This document shows, piece after piece, positions 1 through 9,137 of a stretch of DNA of 32,109 nucleotides. This stretch comes from Flavobacteriaceae bacterium (GTDB lineage: Bacteria; Bacteroidota; Bacteroidia; Flavobacteriales; Flavobacteriaceae): assembly GCA_002713705.1 (NCBI GenBank), contig PAUJ01000003.1:30677-62785 (forward strand), read 5' to 3'. The position numbers and the translations under genes are program-made. Each line of letters opens with the position of its first letter. The stretch's first letter is position 1. Below the pieces are notes generated by a model, which saw nothing but the letters and a program-made list of their open reading frames with translations, had not been told where the DNA came from and did not search any database.

Positions 1-746
1 ACTGCCTCACTGATAATTCTAGGATGTGATTTTAACATCCTACCTGTTATTGCGGAACCCGTAAATGTAACGACATCTTGTGATTGAACTTCATCTAATA
101 TACTTCTTGCTGAACCAGAAATTAGCTGCAATGACCCTTCTGGTAAAATATTCGATGCTATAATTTCTCTAACTACAGCTTCCGTTAAAAAGGAAGTATT
201 TGTCGCTGGCTTAACTACAGCTGGAACACCTGCCATCCAGTTTACTGCACATTTCTCTAACATTCCCCAAACAGGAAAATTATAGGCATTAATATGTATT
301 GCAACACCTCTTTTGGGAACTAATATATGATGAGCCATAAATCGGCCTCCTTTAGACAAATCAATAGGTTCTCCTTCTATATGATAAGACTGATTAGGAA
401 ATAATTTTCGTAAAGAAGCGTTGGCAAATAAATTACCAAAACCTCCTTCTATATCAATCCAACTATCAACTTTTGTAGCTCCAGTACGGTAGCTAAGGTC
501 ATAAAAATAGTGCTTCTTTTTAATAAGATAAAAAGCCAATTTTTTAAGCATATTACCACGCTCTTGAAAAGTCATTTTTCGTAAAACATCTCCTTTTAGC
601 CTTCCATAATGCAGTACTTCAGAAAGGTCAAAACCTTTAGTATTAGATAAGGCCACAATTTCACCAGTAACAGCATCGACCATTGGAACACCTTCACCTG
701 AACCATAAACCCATTGTCCATTAATATAGCTTTCTAGTTTTTTCAT
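1..746 (-). CDS. paaZ: PaaZ, oxepin-CoA hydrolase / 3-oxo-5,6-dehydrosuberyl-CoA semialdehyde dehydrogenase (N-terminal part, cut by window edge)
   Basis: An open frame starts at the ATG at 744-746 and runs off the left edge, giving about 248 residues of the aldehyde dehydrogenase half. The translation opens MKKLESYINGQWVYGSG and contains HINAYNFPVWGMLEKC, VVKPAT and DVVTFTGSATTG, which match the E. coli PaaZ dehydrogenase domain closely. In the family this domain oxidises the ring-opened semialdehyde, while a C-terminal MaoC-like domain hydrolyses oxepin-CoA. That second domain and the catalytic Cys would lie outside the window, so I cannot confirm that the protein is bifunctional. The start is four bases after the paaJ stop, so it is co-transcribed as the last paa gene seen here. 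A stand-alone aldehyde dehydrogenase is the alternative, but the similarity is specific to PaaZ. Confidence 0.9.
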   Translation of the reverse strand, partial: MKKLESYINGQWVYGSGEGVPMVDAVTGEIVALSNTKGFDLSEVLHYGRLKGDVLRKMTFQERGNMLKKLAFYLIKKKHYFYDLSYRTGATKVDSWIDIEGGFGNLFANASLRKLFPNQSYHIEGEPIDLSKGGRFMAHHILVPKRGVAIHINAYNFPVWGMLEKCAVNWMAGVPAVVKPATNTSFLTEAVVREIIASNILPEGSLQLISGSARSILDEVQSQDVVTFTGSAITGRMLKSHPRIISEA

Positions 747-750
747 GACT

Positions 751-1965
751 TTAATTTAAGTTTACATTTTCAATAATTGCAGCATATCCTTGCCCTACGC
801 CGATACACATGGTGATCAATGCGTACTTTTTATTTTGCTCTTTTAATTCTAAGGCTGCAGAATAGGTTATTCTTGCTCCAGTTACTCCTAAGGGGTGTCC
901 GATAGCAATAGAACCTCCGTTTGGATTTAATCGAGGATCGTCATCAGCTAAACCCCAAGCTCTAGTGCATGCCAAAACTTGTGCTGCGAAAGCCTCATTT
1001 AATTCTATTACATCCATATCGTTTATGGTTAATCCTGCTTTTTTCAATGCTTTATTAGAAGCCTCTACGGGACCAATTCCCATTATGCGAGGTTCTACAC
1101 CAATGACTGCAGAACTAACAATTCGTGCAATGGGTTTTAAATTGTATTTTTTTACGGCTTTCTCAGAAGCTATAATAGTTGCAGCAGCACCGTCATTTAA
1201 CCCTGAAGAATTACCTGCAGTAACACTTCCTCCTTCTTTTTTAAAAGCAGGTCTAAGTTTCCCTAAAACCGCTAAAGATGTCATAGGCTTAACAAATTCA
1301 TCTTTAGAAAATTGAATTGGCTCTTTTTTACGTTGTGGAATTTTAACAGTAATTATTTCTTTTGCCAAACGTCCATTTTCTTGAGCTTTTGTTGCTTTCA
1401 TTTGACTCCAATAAGAGAACTTATCTTGATCCTCGCGAGATATATTATACTTTTCTACTAAATTTTCAGCAGTATTTCCCATACCGTCAACACCATAAAG
1501 CTCTTTCATTTTTGGGTTTATAAAACGCCACCCAAAAGTAGAATCATACATTTTAGAATCTCCTCCAAAACCTGTTGATGGCTTTGCGATTACATAGGGC
1601 CCACGAGTCATATTCTCAACTCCTCCTGAAATAAATAAATCCCCATCACCGGCTTTTATAGCTCTATTTGCATGAATAATTGCTGACAATCCTGAACTAC
1701 AAAGTCTGTTGACCGTTTCTCCTGGAACGGTAAAAGGCAAGCCTGCTAATAAGGATGACATACGTGCAACATTTCGATTGTCTTCACCTGCTTGATTTGC
1801 ACAGCCCATGATGACATCATCATAGGCTTCTTTTGGAATATTAGAGTTACGCTTTACAATCTCTGAAATAACCAAAGCTCCCAAATCATCGGTACGAATA
1901 GTTGATAATGTTCCTTTATAATTTCCAATAGGTGTTCTTATTCCGTCTATGATATATGCTTCCAT
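751..1965 (-). CDS. paaJ: PaaJ, 3-oxoadipyl-CoA / 3-oxo-5,6-dehydrosuberyl-CoA thiolase
   Basis: This 404-residue thiolase has the expected length of the thiolase II family. The acyl-accepting Cys is C89 in NRLCSSG, the general base is H357 in GGSIAIGHPLG, and the second catalytic Cys is C387 in CIGVGQG. In the paa pathway it carries out both thiolytic steps, releasing acetyl-CoA and finally succinyl-CoA. The same fold and reaction occur in PcaF of the beta-ketoadipate pathway; the call PaaJ rests on its place between paaI and paaZ. A 170-base gap separates it from paaI, longer than other spacings in the operon, and I see no clear promoter box or hairpin in it. Start chosen at the ATG giving MEAYIIDGIRTP. 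Confidence 0.93.
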   Translation of the reverse strand: MEAYIIDGIRTPIGNYKGTLSTIRTDDLGALVISEIVKRNSNIPKEAYDDVIMGCANQAGEDNRNVARMSSLLAGLPFTVPGETVNRLCSSGLSAIIHANRAIKAGDGDLFISGGVENMTRGPYVIAKPSTGFGGDSKMYDSTFGWRFINPKMKELYGVDGMGNTAENLVEKYNISREDQDKFSYWSQMKATKAQENGRLAKEIITVKIPQRKKEPIQFSKDEFVKPMTSLAVLGKLRPAFKKEGGSVTAGNSSGLNDGAAATIIASEKAVKKYNLKPIARIVSSAVIGVEPRIMGIGPVEASNKALKKAGLTINDMDVIELNEAFAAQVLACTRAWGLADDDPRLNPNGGSIAIGHPLGVTGARITYSAALELKEQNKKYALITMCIGVGQGYAAIIENVNLN

Positions 1966-2135
1966 TTTTATTCTTAATTGCGGATTAACCGATTTTTGAA
2001 GTGCTACTCTCTTTTAAAAAACTATTCTTATAAGTTCTATTTTATGTGTTAAATTTATCTTTGAGACTAAGGATTTAATGTTGTTAAAATAAACTTTACA
2101 CTTCTTAATCCTCAAATCACAAATCGTTAATCATT

Positions 2136-2543
2136 TTATTTTTTCCAATCTTTCTCTGTTCTATAAACCACTCCTTTAAAAAGAGCTACTAATTCATTTC
2201 CACGTTTTATTTCAACTATATTAAATCCAACTTTATTTTTCTGAAGATCCAATGTAACTTCAGCTGTAATGTAGTCCCCTATTTCTAAAGCTTCTATATG
2301 ATTAATAGATGTTTCGATAGAAACCGCATACTTCCCATGTGTATTTGCTGCAAAGCCAAAAGCGGTGTCCGCTAAAGCATAGGTTATAGCACCATGAGCT
2401 TTATCCATGCTATTCAACATTTCTTTAAGAATTGTCATTCCTAGTTTACAACTTCCAATCTCACAGTCTAATATTTTGACGCCTAACGATTGACTGTAAG
2501 CATCTTGACTTAACATCTTGTAGGGTATTAACTCTCCTTTCAT
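2136..2543 (-). CDS. paaI: PaaI, hydroxyphenylacetyl-CoA thioesterase (hotdog fold)
   Basis: A 135-residue single hotdog-fold thioesterase. The segment HGAITYALADTAFGFAANTHG aligns with the PaaI active-site helix, which carries the nucleophilic or activating Asp. Family members hydrolyse aryl-CoA dead-end products such as hydroxyphenylacetyl-CoA and so free trapped CoA. The start codon overlaps the paaH stop by one base (TAATG on the coding strand), which points to translational coupling. The length matches E. coli PaaI (about 140 residues). It acts in the cytoplasm, probably as a tetramer as in the family. Confidence 0.9.
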   Translation of the reverse strand: MKGELIPYKMLSQDAYSQSLGVKILDCEIGSCKLGMTILKEMLNSMDKAHGAITYALADTAFGFAANTHGKYAVSIETSINHIEALEIGDYITAEVTLDLQKNKVGFNIVEIKRGNELVALFKGVVYRTEKDWKK

Positions 2544-3712
2544 TAAAAAAAAGTTTTATTTTCTCGATTCATTTTCCGAAGCAATGGAGAACAACGATAG
2601 CGGTCTTCATGATATTCGTTGTATAAATTATCCATGTTATCTACACACCAATTTATTCCTTTTTCATCTGCCCAAGCCAATAAGCCTTTTGGGTAGTTTA
2701 CTCCGTTTGTCATTGCGGTATCTATATCTTCGGCTGAAGCTATGTTTAAAAATAATGCATCTGCTGCTTCATTGATTAGCATAACTAAAACCCTATCAAA
2801 TATTTGCTGAGACAATCCTCTATTTTGAGGTGTTTTAATTTCTTTTGAAATGACACGTTTGCTATTTTCATCATATTCATAGTAACCAACTCCAGATTTA
2901 CGTCCTAAATAGCCTGCTTCTAAAAAACGTTTTTGTGTAAATGAGGGCTTGTATCTTGAATCGAAATAGAAAGCCTTAAACACCGTTTCTGTAACTGTAT
3001 AATTAATATCATTGCCTATAAAATCCATTAATTCAAATGGACCCATTCGAAAACCACCTAATGTCTTTAAACTATAATCTATGGTTTCAAAATCTGCTAT
3101 ACCTTCTTCGTAAATACGCAAAGCTTCACCGTAAAATGGTCTAGCAACTCTGTTGACTATAAAACCAGGTGTGTCTTTAGTAACTGCTACTGTTTTTTTC
3201 CAACTAGTTATCGTATCTATTGTTTTTTCAAGCACTTCATATGATGTTTGAATAGCAGGAATAACCTCAACCAAATTCATTAATGGTGCTGGATTAAAAA
3301 AGTGAATTCCAACACAACGTTTAGGGTTTTTTAATGATGCAGCTATAGATGCTATTGATAAACTTGAGGTATTTGATGCAATAATACATTCTTCACTAAC
3401 ATAATTTTCTAACTCTAAAAACACTTTTTGCTTAATGTCAAGATTTTCAATAATGGCCTCAATGGTCAAATTAGAATCACTTAATTCTTTTAAAGAACCA
3501 ACATAATTAATATTGTTCTGAATTCGGGTCTTCTCATTAGTATCGATGCGACCTTTTTCAATTAAACGATTTAATATTTTTTCAAGGGAAGCTTTGGCTT
3601 TATCCAAAGCTATTTGATTGGTGTCGTATAAATTTACGATACAACCTGCAGTAGCAGCTACCTGCGCTATTCCACTTCCCATCGTACCACCTCCTATAAT
3701 TCCAACTGTCAT
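2543..3712 (-). CDS. paaH: PaaH, 3-hydroxyadipyl-CoA dehydrogenase
   Basis: A 389-residue 3-hydroxyacyl-CoA dehydrogenase. The NAD-binding glycine motif GIIGGGTMGSGIAQ is at the N-terminus, the domain junction carries HFFNPAPLMNLVEVI with the catalytic His, and GFIVNRVARPF opens the first C-terminal domain. A second, partly degenerate C-terminal domain follows. E. coli PaaH is about 475 residues, so this is a shorter form. It oxidises 3-hydroxyadipyl-CoA (and its dehydrosuberyl counterpart) to the 3-oxo product used by PaaJ. It begins nine bases after the PLP-dehydratase stop and overlaps paaI by one base. Confidence 0.9.
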   Translation of the reverse strand: MTVGIIGGGTMGSGIAQVAATAGCIVNLYDTNQIALDKAKASLEKILNRLIEKGRIDTNEKTRIQNNINYVGSLKELSDSNLTIEAIIENLDIKQKVFLELENYVSEECIIASNTSSLSIASIAASLKNPKRCVGIHFFNPAPLMNLVEVIPAIQTSYEVLEKTIDTITSWKKTVAVTKDTPGFIVNRVARPFYGEALRIYEEGIADFETIDYSLKTLGGFRMGPFELMDFIGNDINYTVTETVFKAFYFDSRYKPSFTQKRFLEAGYLGRKSGVGYYEYDENSKRVISKEIKTPQNRGLSQQIFDRVLVMLINEAADALFLNIASAEDIDTAMTNGVNYPKGLLAWADEKGINWCVDNMDNLYNEYHEDRYRCSPLLRKMNRENKTFF

Positions 3713-3721
3713 ACTATATAT

Positions 3722-4657
3722 TTAAAACGGTAAATTATTTAAATCTACATTACCACCGGAAATGATAATACCGATATTTTTATTTTTAAAATTATTTTTT
3801 TCTTTTAGTAATGCTGCAAAAGCAACGGCACTTGAAGGCTCCACTACTATTTTCATTCGTTCCCATATCAATTTCATCGCATTGATAATTTCATCTTCAC
3901 TAACTCGTATAATAGTTTTGACATGTGCTAATATGATCGGAAAATTTCGATCCCCCAAAAATGTTCTTAGACCATCTGCGATGGTATTGGAATTATCATT
4001 AAATACTATTTTCCCACTTTTTAAAGATCGATAAGCATCGTCCACATTTTCTGGCTCTGCACCTATTACCTCACACTTATCTGAAAAATAGTTAGCAGAT
4101 AAAGCAGTTCCTGCCAATAAACCTCCTCCTCCAACTGGAGTAAAAATAACCTCTAAATCGGGATAATCTTCTAATAATTCTTTGGCCGAAGTTCCTTGAC
4201 CTAAAATTACTTGATCATCGTTTGAAGGGTGTATAAAGGTAGCATTCTTTTCTATTCTAATTTTTTCAGCTGCTGCTTCGCGAGCTTTTAAATTAGACTC
4301 ACATTCTATTATTTCACCTTTATAATTTTTAACAGCATCTTTTTTTACTTGTGGTGCATTTTTAGGCATTACTATATATGCTTTAACATTCATTTTAGTT
4401 GCTGCTAATGATAAAGCTTGAGCAAAATTTCCAGACGAATGTGTTACCACTCCACAATTACGCTGTTCCTCTGATAGACTTAAAATTGCATTTGCTGCAC
4501 CTCGCATTTTAAAAGCTCCCATTTTTTGAAAATTCTCGCATTTAAAAAACACCTTACAACCTGTAATTTCATTTATCAACTCAGAACTAAGTACAGGTGT
4601 GCGATGAATGTATGGTTTCACTTTATCATGGACTTGTATCAAGGTTTCTTTATTCAT
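3722..4657 (-). CDS. Serine racemase / threonine dehydratase-like PLP enzyme in the paa operon
   Basis: A 311-residue fold-type II PLP enzyme. The Schiff-base lysine is K50 in GAFKMRGA, the substrate loop is SSGNFAQ (74-80), and the phosphate-binding glycines are GGGG (176-179). E201 and D207 in EPENVDD match the divalent-metal ligands of mammalian serine racemase. S75 corresponds to the serine that racemases use as second base, where E. coli IlvA has Ala; the usual His after GN is Phe here. There is no C-terminal ACT domain, so it is not a feedback-regulated biosynthetic dehydratase. Candidate activities are serine/threonine dehydratase, serine racemase or threo-3-hydroxyaspartate ammonia-lyase. 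It overlaps paaG by one base (TAATG) and sits nine bases before paaH, so it is co-transcribed with paa genes. No known Paa step uses such an enzyme; its role there is unknown. Confidence 0.85.
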   Translation of the reverse strand: MNKETLIQVHDKVKPYIHRTPVLSSELINEITGCKVFFKCENFQKMGAFKMRGAANAILSLSEEQRNCGVVTHSSGNFAQALSLAATKMNVKAYIVMPKNAPQVKKDAVKNYKGEIIECESNLKAREAAAEKIRIEKNATFIHPSNDDQVILGQGTSAKELLEDYPDLEVIFTPVGGGGLLAGTALSANYFSDKCEVIGAEPENVDDAYRSLKSGKIVFNDNSNTIADGLRTFLGDRNFPIILAHVKTIIRVSEDEIINAMKLIWERMKIVVEPSSAVAFAALLKEKNNFKNKNIGIIISGGNVDLNNLPF

Positions 4658-5439
4658 TATTTTCCTTTGAAAATTGGCTTTCTCTTTTCCATAAAAGCAT
4701 TAACTCCTTCTGTATAATCTTCAGATAGAGCAGCTTCAATTTGTAATTTTCCTTCTAATTCTAATTGTTGCTCTAAGGTATTTGTATTTGATTTATTTAA
4801 TAATTCTTTAATAAGCCCTAAAGCTTTGGTCGGCATATTTGCTAATTTAACAGCTAGTTTTTCAACTTCTCCATTAAAACTTTCGGATGAAATCACTTTA
4901 AAAATCATTCCCAATTCTTCCGCTTCTTCAGCCGTCACTTTATCTCCTAACATCATTAAAGCAGTGGCTTTCTGAAAACCAATTAATCTTGGTAAAAAAA
5001 AAGTCCCACCACTATCTGGTATCAATCCTATTTTACTAAATGCTTGGATAAAACTAGCTTTATTTGACGCTACAACCAAATCACAAGACAAAGCAATATT
5101 TGCTCCTGCTCCTGCTGCTACACCATTTACAGCTGCTATAATAGGTTTATGAATAGATCTAATTCTAGTGATAATGGGATTGTAATGTTCTTCTAATATT
5201 TTTTTAAAACCAGGATTTAATTCTGAACTAGTAACTTCCTTTAAATCTTGACCAGCACAAAACGCCTTTCCGTTTCCGGTAATAACAATAGATCTAACCT
5301 CATTATTATATTCACAGTCATCCAATATACTTTGAAGTAACAATGCCATTTCTCGGTTGAAACTATTAAATACATCAGGTCTGTTAAGTGTTATATAAGC
5401 AACTTGATTTTCTATTTTTATAAGAATACTATTGTTCAT
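4657..5439 (-). CDS. paaG: PaaG, 1,2-epoxyphenylacetyl-CoA isomerase (enoyl-CoA hydratase family)
   Basis: A 260-residue crotonase-fold enzyme. CAGQDLKEV and NGVAAGAGANIALSCD build the CoA-thioester oxyanion hole, and GLIPDSGGTFFLPRL carries the Asp that PaaG-type isomerases use. The match with E. coli PaaG is strong along the whole length, including the C-terminal EGVNAFMEKRKPIFKGK. PaaG converts the ring epoxide to the oxepin and also acts as an enoyl isomerase later in the path. No second crotonase (PaaF) is seen in the window, so either PaaF lies elsewhere or this protein covers more than one step. The start is 14 bases after the paaD stop. Confidence 0.92.
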   Translation of the reverse strand: MNNSILIKIENQVAYITLNRPDVFNSFNREMALLLQSILDDCEYNNEVRSIVITGNGKAFCAGQDLKEVTSSELNPGFKKILEEHYNPIITRIRSIHKPIIAAVNGVAAGAGANIALSCDLVVASNKASFIQAFSKIGLIPDSGGTFFLPRLIGFQKATALMMLGDKVTAEEAEELGMIFKVISSESFNGEVEKLAVKLANMPTKALGLIKELLNKSNTNTLEQQLELEGKLQIEAALSEDYTEGVNAFMEKRKPIFKGK

Positions 5440-5453
5440 TTATCAATATTAAG

Positions 5454-5951
5454 TTAAAGACATTTAAAATAGTCGAATGGCTCTTGACAATCTTCACACT
5501 TAAATAAAGCTTTGCAAGCAGTTGATCCAAATTGACTTACTAATTTTGTGTTTTGTGAACGGCAATTGGTACACTTGATCAATCGTTTTCCATTTAATAA
5601 TACCTCTTTATCAGCGTCAGCTTCTAAGGGTGCAGCTATACCATAATCTTCTAATGCTTTTCTTCCTATTGGTGTAATCCAATCGGTCGTCCAAGCTGGG
5701 TGAAGGATTAAATCTATTTTGGAATCATAGCTAGCATTTTTTAATGCTTTTTCAATATCATCTCCTATAACATCCATTGCAGGACAACCACTATAAGTTG
5801 GTGTGATTTCAACTTCTACAATACCATTTATGATTAATGCAGAACGCACAACTCCCATATCCATAATAGACAATACAGGGATTTCTGGATCAGAAACCTG
5901 TTCTAGTATTGGAATTAAAATTGGGTCGATATGTTGTTGCGTTTTATTCAT
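5454..5951 (-). CDS. paaD: PaaD, phenylacetyl-CoA epoxidase maturation subunit (MIP18/DUF59 family)
   Basis: A 165-residue protein with an N-terminal MIP18-like (DUF59) domain: DPEIPVLSIMDMGVVR, then TYSGCPAMDVIGDDI with the conserved Cys. A C-terminal zinc-ribbon-like part has CTNC, a middle Cys and CEDC. This layout is that of PaaD, thought to help assemble the metal centre or iron-sulfur cluster of the epoxidase complex. It starts one base after the paaC stop, matching the standard paaABCD order. Confidence 0.93.
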   Translation of the reverse strand: MNKTQQHIDPILIPILEQVSDPEIPVLSIMDMGVVRSALIINGIVEVEITPTYSGCPAMDVIGDDIEKALKNASYDSKIDLILHPAWTTDWITPIGRKALEDYGIAAPLEADADKEVLLNGKRLIKCTNCRSQNTKLVSQFGSTACKALFKCEDCQEPFDYFKCL

Positions 5952-5952
5952 C

Positions 5953-6705
5953 TTACCATTCCATATTCGGATAGGTGCGTTGCATGTATTGTAAATCAGT
6001 TAATAAATATCCTAAATGCTCCGTATGAATTCCTTCTTTACCTCCTTTTTGAAACCATTTAGAATCGGGAATTTGGAGTGTTGCTTCTTCTAAAAGATCC
6101 TTAACTCTTTTGTAGTAGTTGTCTTTAAGTTTTGTAACATCTACTCCTACACATTCTAAAACCATCGCTTTGTCAGCTTTTGTTTGATGAAATAATTCAT
6201 CAGTATAGGTCCATAAATCATTGATGGCTTCTTGTATCTTTTCTTTACTTTCTGCTGTACCATCACCTAATCGCTTCACCCAATCAGATGAAAATCGCTC
6301 GTGATAACTCACTTCTTTGATGCATTTATTAGCAATAGCCGATAGTGTTAAATCTGTACTTTTTTGCAATTCAGCTAAAAAGGCTAAATGATAAACATCA
6401 AATAAAAACTGACGCCCAATAGTATGTGCAAAATTTAAATTTGGTTGTTCTACTAATAATACATTTTTATAGTCGCGTTCTTTGCGAAGCATTGCGATAT
6501 CATCTTCGGTTCTATCATCTCCTGCAATTTTCACAGCGTATTGAAAATAACTTCGTACTTGCCCCAATAAATCCAATGATATATTAGTACAAGCAATATC
6601 TGTTTCCAAACTTGGTCCATGACCACAGAGTTCTCCCATACGTTGTCCTAGAATTAGACTGTTGTCTGCGATACCAAGAATATAGTTATATAGATTCTCT
6701 TTCAT
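5953..6705 (-). CDS. paaC: PaaC, structural subunit of the phenylacetyl-CoA epoxidase
   Basis: A 250-residue, ferritin-like helical protein homologous to PaaA. The family member forms a heterodimer with PaaA and helps bind substrate but does not hold the working di-iron site. Segments such as ILGQRMGELCGHGPSLETDIA and VSYHERFSSDWVKRLGDGT are typical of PaaC. Its start overlaps the paaB stop by one base (TAATG), and paaD follows after one base, so B, C and D are tightly packed. Confidence 0.93.
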   Translation of the reverse strand: MKENLYNYILGIADNSLILGQRMGELCGHGPSLETDIACTNISLDLLGQVRSYFQYAVKIAGDDRTEDDIAMLRKERDYKNVLLVEQPNLNFAHTIGRQFLFDVYHLAFLAELQKSTDLTLSAIANKCIKEVSYHERFSSDWVKRLGDGTAESKEKIQEAINDLWTYTDELFHQTKADKAMVLECVGVDVTKLKDNYYKRVKDLLEEATLQIPDSKWFQKGGKEGIHTEHLGYLLTDLQYMQRTYPNMEW

Positions 6706-6992
6706 TACATGTGTTTTACTTCGTCTGGTAAATCGTAAAAGGTTGGATGGCGGTATACTTTATCTTGAGCAGGCTCAAATAATTCACCATTATTATCAGG
6801 GTTTGAAGCTGTTATGTGTTTAGATTCTATAACCCAAATACTTACACCTTCATTTCGTCTCGTATAAACATCACGCGCATTCTCTAGAGCCATCTCTGCA
6901 TCTGCTGCATGAAGACTTCCAAAATGACGATGTTCTAACCCGTTTTTACTTCTGACAAAAATTTCCCAAATTGGCCAATTTTTTTTTGACAT
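6705..6992 (-). CDS. paaB: PaaB, small subunit of the phenylacetyl-CoA epoxidase
   Basis: A 95-residue protein with the PaaB signature: WPIWEIFVRSKNGLEHRHFG near the start, then DAEMALENARDVYTRR and a C-terminal part ending in YRHPTFYDLPDEVKHM. In the E. coli complex PaaB bridges PaaAC pairs into larger assemblies. The length agrees with the family. It lies between paaA (12-base gap) and paaC (one-base overlap). Confidence 0.94.
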   Translation of the reverse strand: MSKKNWPIWEIFVRSKNGLEHRHFGSLHAADAEMALENARDVYTRRNEGVSIWVIESKHITASNPDNNGELFEPAQDKVYRHPTFYDLPDEVKHM

Positions 6993-7004
6993 GACTATCT
7001 GTTT

Positions 7005-7961
7005 TTATACAACTTGTTTTTCTTTTCTTTCTTGTTTCTTTTCAGCATAGGCCATAGCCGCATCACGAACCCATTCGCCTTCTTCCCATGCTCCTACTCG
7101 AGCTCTCATTCGCTCTTTATTGCAAGGCCCATGACCTTTTACAACCTGCCAAAACTCTTCCCAATTAATTTTACCATAGTCGTAACTACCACGTTCATCA
7201 TTCCATTTTAAGTCTGGATCAGGAATTGTTAGCCCAATCAATTCGGCTTGAGGAACAGTTTGATCTATAAATTGCTGACGTAAATCATCATTAGATTTAC
7301 GTTTTAATTTCCATTTCATAGATTGTTCTGTATGAATAGATTCTGCATCCGTTGGACCTAACATCATAAGGCTTGGCCACCACCAGCGATTCAGAGCATC
7401 TTGAGCTAAATCCTTTTGTTCCATTGTTCCATTTGCCAATTTCATCATAATTTCATATCCTTGACGTTGGTGAAAACTTTCTTCCTTGCATACACGAACC
7501 ATAGCTCTTGCATAGGGTCCGTACGATGTACTGCAGAGCGGAACTTGATTAATTATAGCGGCACCATCTACTAACCAGCCTATTGCACCCATATCTGCCC
7601 AAGTTACCGTTGGATAATTGAAAATACTCGAATATTTTGCTGCACCCGTATGAAGTTGGTTATATAATTCTTCTCTTGAAATACCTAAAGTTTCCGTTGC
7701 AGAATATAAATACAATCCATGCCCAGCTTCGTCTTGAACCTTTGCTAATAATGCTACTTTTCTTCTTAAAGAAGGAGCCCTAGTAATCCAATTGCTTTCT
7801 GGAAGCATTCCTACAATTTCAGAATGCGCATGTTGAGACATTTGTCTAATATGTGTCTTGCGATACTTTTCTGGCATCCAGTCTTTTGGTTCAATTTTTT
7901 CGTCACGAGCAATGCGTGCTTCAAATTGAGTTTCTAAATTTTTTATTTGTTCTTTACTCAT
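7005..7961 (-). CDS. paaA: PaaA, catalytic di-iron subunit of the phenylacetyl-CoA 1,2-epoxidase
   Basis: A 318-residue di-iron monooxygenase subunit. Iron ligand motifs are intact: E48 in HAHSEIVG, the DEAGH motif at 77-81, and CKEESFH around E160-H164. The family inserts one oxygen atom into the ring of phenylacetyl-CoA to give the 1,2-epoxide, taking electrons from PaaE. Length and motifs match E. coli PaaA. An 87-base spacer separates it from upstream paaE. That spacer shows no clear promoter, so A is most likely read through from the paaE promoter. Confidence 0.96.
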   Translation of the reverse strand: MSKEQIKNLETQFEARIARDEKIEPKDWMPEKYRKTHIRQMSQHAHSEIVGMLPESNWITRAPSLRRKVALLAKVQDEAGHGLYLYSATETLGISREELYNQLHTGAAKYSSIFNYPTVTWADMGAIGWLVDGAAIINQVPLCSTSYGPYARAMVRVCKEESFHQRQGYEIMMKLANGTMEQKDLAQDALNRWWWPSLMMLGPTDAESIHTEQSMKWKLKRKSNDDLRQQFIDQTVPQAELIGLTIPDPDLKWNDERGSYDYGKINWEEFWQVVKGHGPCNKERMRARVGAWEEGEWVRDAAMAYAEKKQERKEKQVV

Positions 7962-8048
7962 TTTTTTATGTTTTTGCCTTTTGGCTATTAACCTTTAGCG
8001 AGTTGAACTTCAATTTTTATTTTCAATATAAACCTATTGGATTTATGA

Positions 8049-9119
8049 CTAAACATCAAAATCTACTATTACTTTTTTAGTTGTTGGAACAGCTTGACAA
8101 CTTAACACATATTGTTGTGCAACTTCCTTTTCATCTAAGGCATAATTCACTTTCATGAACACCTCTCCTTCAACTACTCGACATTTACATGTACTGCAAA
8201 CTCCACCTTTACAAGCGAATGGTAAATCTGAACCTGCATTTAAAGCGGCATCCAGAATATTTCCGTCTCCTTTAGGCATACCAAAATGAAATTCTTTACC
8301 TCCATCTATAATGGTAATTTCAACTTGATCTCTTTCTGATATTTCAGTGTTTTTAGTTTCCTTGACATTTTCTTTTGAAAGACCTGTTACAAATAACTCA
8401 AAATGAATCTTTTCTGAGGCCATTCCTGCTTTTATCAATTCATCTTTTACTAAAAAAATCATTTCTTCAGGGCCACAAAGAAAGCATTCATCTAAACTTG
8501 AAACATCTACTAATTTATCAAAAATTATTTCTAATTTTTCTTTTGAAAACCGCCCATTAAACAATTCTACATCTCTGTATTCTTTAGTTAAAAAATAAAA
8601 CAACTCAATCCTTCCGAAATATTGATTTCTAAGTTGTTCTATTTCTTCTTTAAAAATAATAGATTTAACAGTACGGTTCAAATAAAATAATTTGAAGGTA
8701 CTATTAGGTTCCATTTCTAAATGAGTTTTCAATATCGAAAGTATAGGGGTAATACCACTACCCGCTGTAAAAAAAATATAATTTTTTGGTGTCTCAGAAG
8801 TTGCAATGCCAAACCTACCCATCGGTTTCATTACTTTTAAAACATCACCTTTTTTTAGAGTTTCGTTTACAAAAGTTGAAAATTTACCATCAGGTATTTT
8901 CTTAACTGCTACTTTCCATTCATGATCCAAAGGACTAGAACATAAACTATAAGAACGCCTAATATCCTCATCATCTATCGTGTCTCTTAAGGTTAAATAT
9001 TGGCCTGGCTTAAACTTAAATGTTTTTTTTAAATCCTCCGGTACATTAAACGCTATGACCGAACAATCGTCAGTATCTTTATAAATATCTTTTACTTCAA
9101 GGGAATGAAATTTAGCCAC
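8049..9119 (-). CDS. paaE: PaaE, reductase subunit of the phenylacetyl-CoA epoxidase (FAD + 2Fe-2S)
   Basis: A ferredoxin-NADP reductase-like module (FAD motif RRSYSLCSS; NAD(P)-binding TAGSGITPILSIL) followed by a plant-type 2Fe-2S domain with CKGGVCSTC and a distant fourth Cys in VLSCQAVP. It passes NAD(P)H electrons to PaaA. I start it at the GTG at 9117-9119 (356 residues, VAKFHSLEVKDI), which lines up with the E. coli start TTFHSL. A longer frame begins at a TTG at 9144-9146, but that codon lies inside the inverted repeat just behind the promoter box and adds a non-conserved MLVEINIII stretch. In this operon paaE comes first, unlike the paaABCDE order of E. coli. Confidence 0.93.
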   Translation of the reverse strand: MAKFHSLEVKDIYKDTDDCSVIAFNVPEDLKKTFKFKPGQYLTLRDTIDDEDIRRSYSLCSSPLDHEWKVAVKKIPDGKFSTFVNETLKKGDVLKVMKPMGRFGIATSETPKNYIFFTAGSGITPILSILKTHLEMEPNSTFKLFYLNRTVKSIIFKEEIEQLRNQYFGRIELFYFLTKEYRDVELFNGRFSKEKLEIIFDKLVDVSSLDECFLCGPEEMIFLVKDELIKAGMASEKIHFELFVTGLSKENVKETKNTEISERDQVEITIIDGGKEFHFGMPKGDGNILDAALNAGSDLPFACKGGVCSTCKCRVVEGEVFMKVNYALDEKEVAQQYVLSCQAVPTTKKVIVDFDV

Positions 9120-9137
9120 AATTATAATATTTATTTC

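Noticed and set aside
965..1315. Open frame of 116 codons on the plus strand
   Set aside because: It lies wholly inside the thiolase gene on the other strand and has no family resemblance.
1966..2135. Possible internal promoter or attenuator between paaI and paaJ
   Set aside because: No TAnnTTTG box on the minus strand and no convincing hairpin in the 170-base gap.
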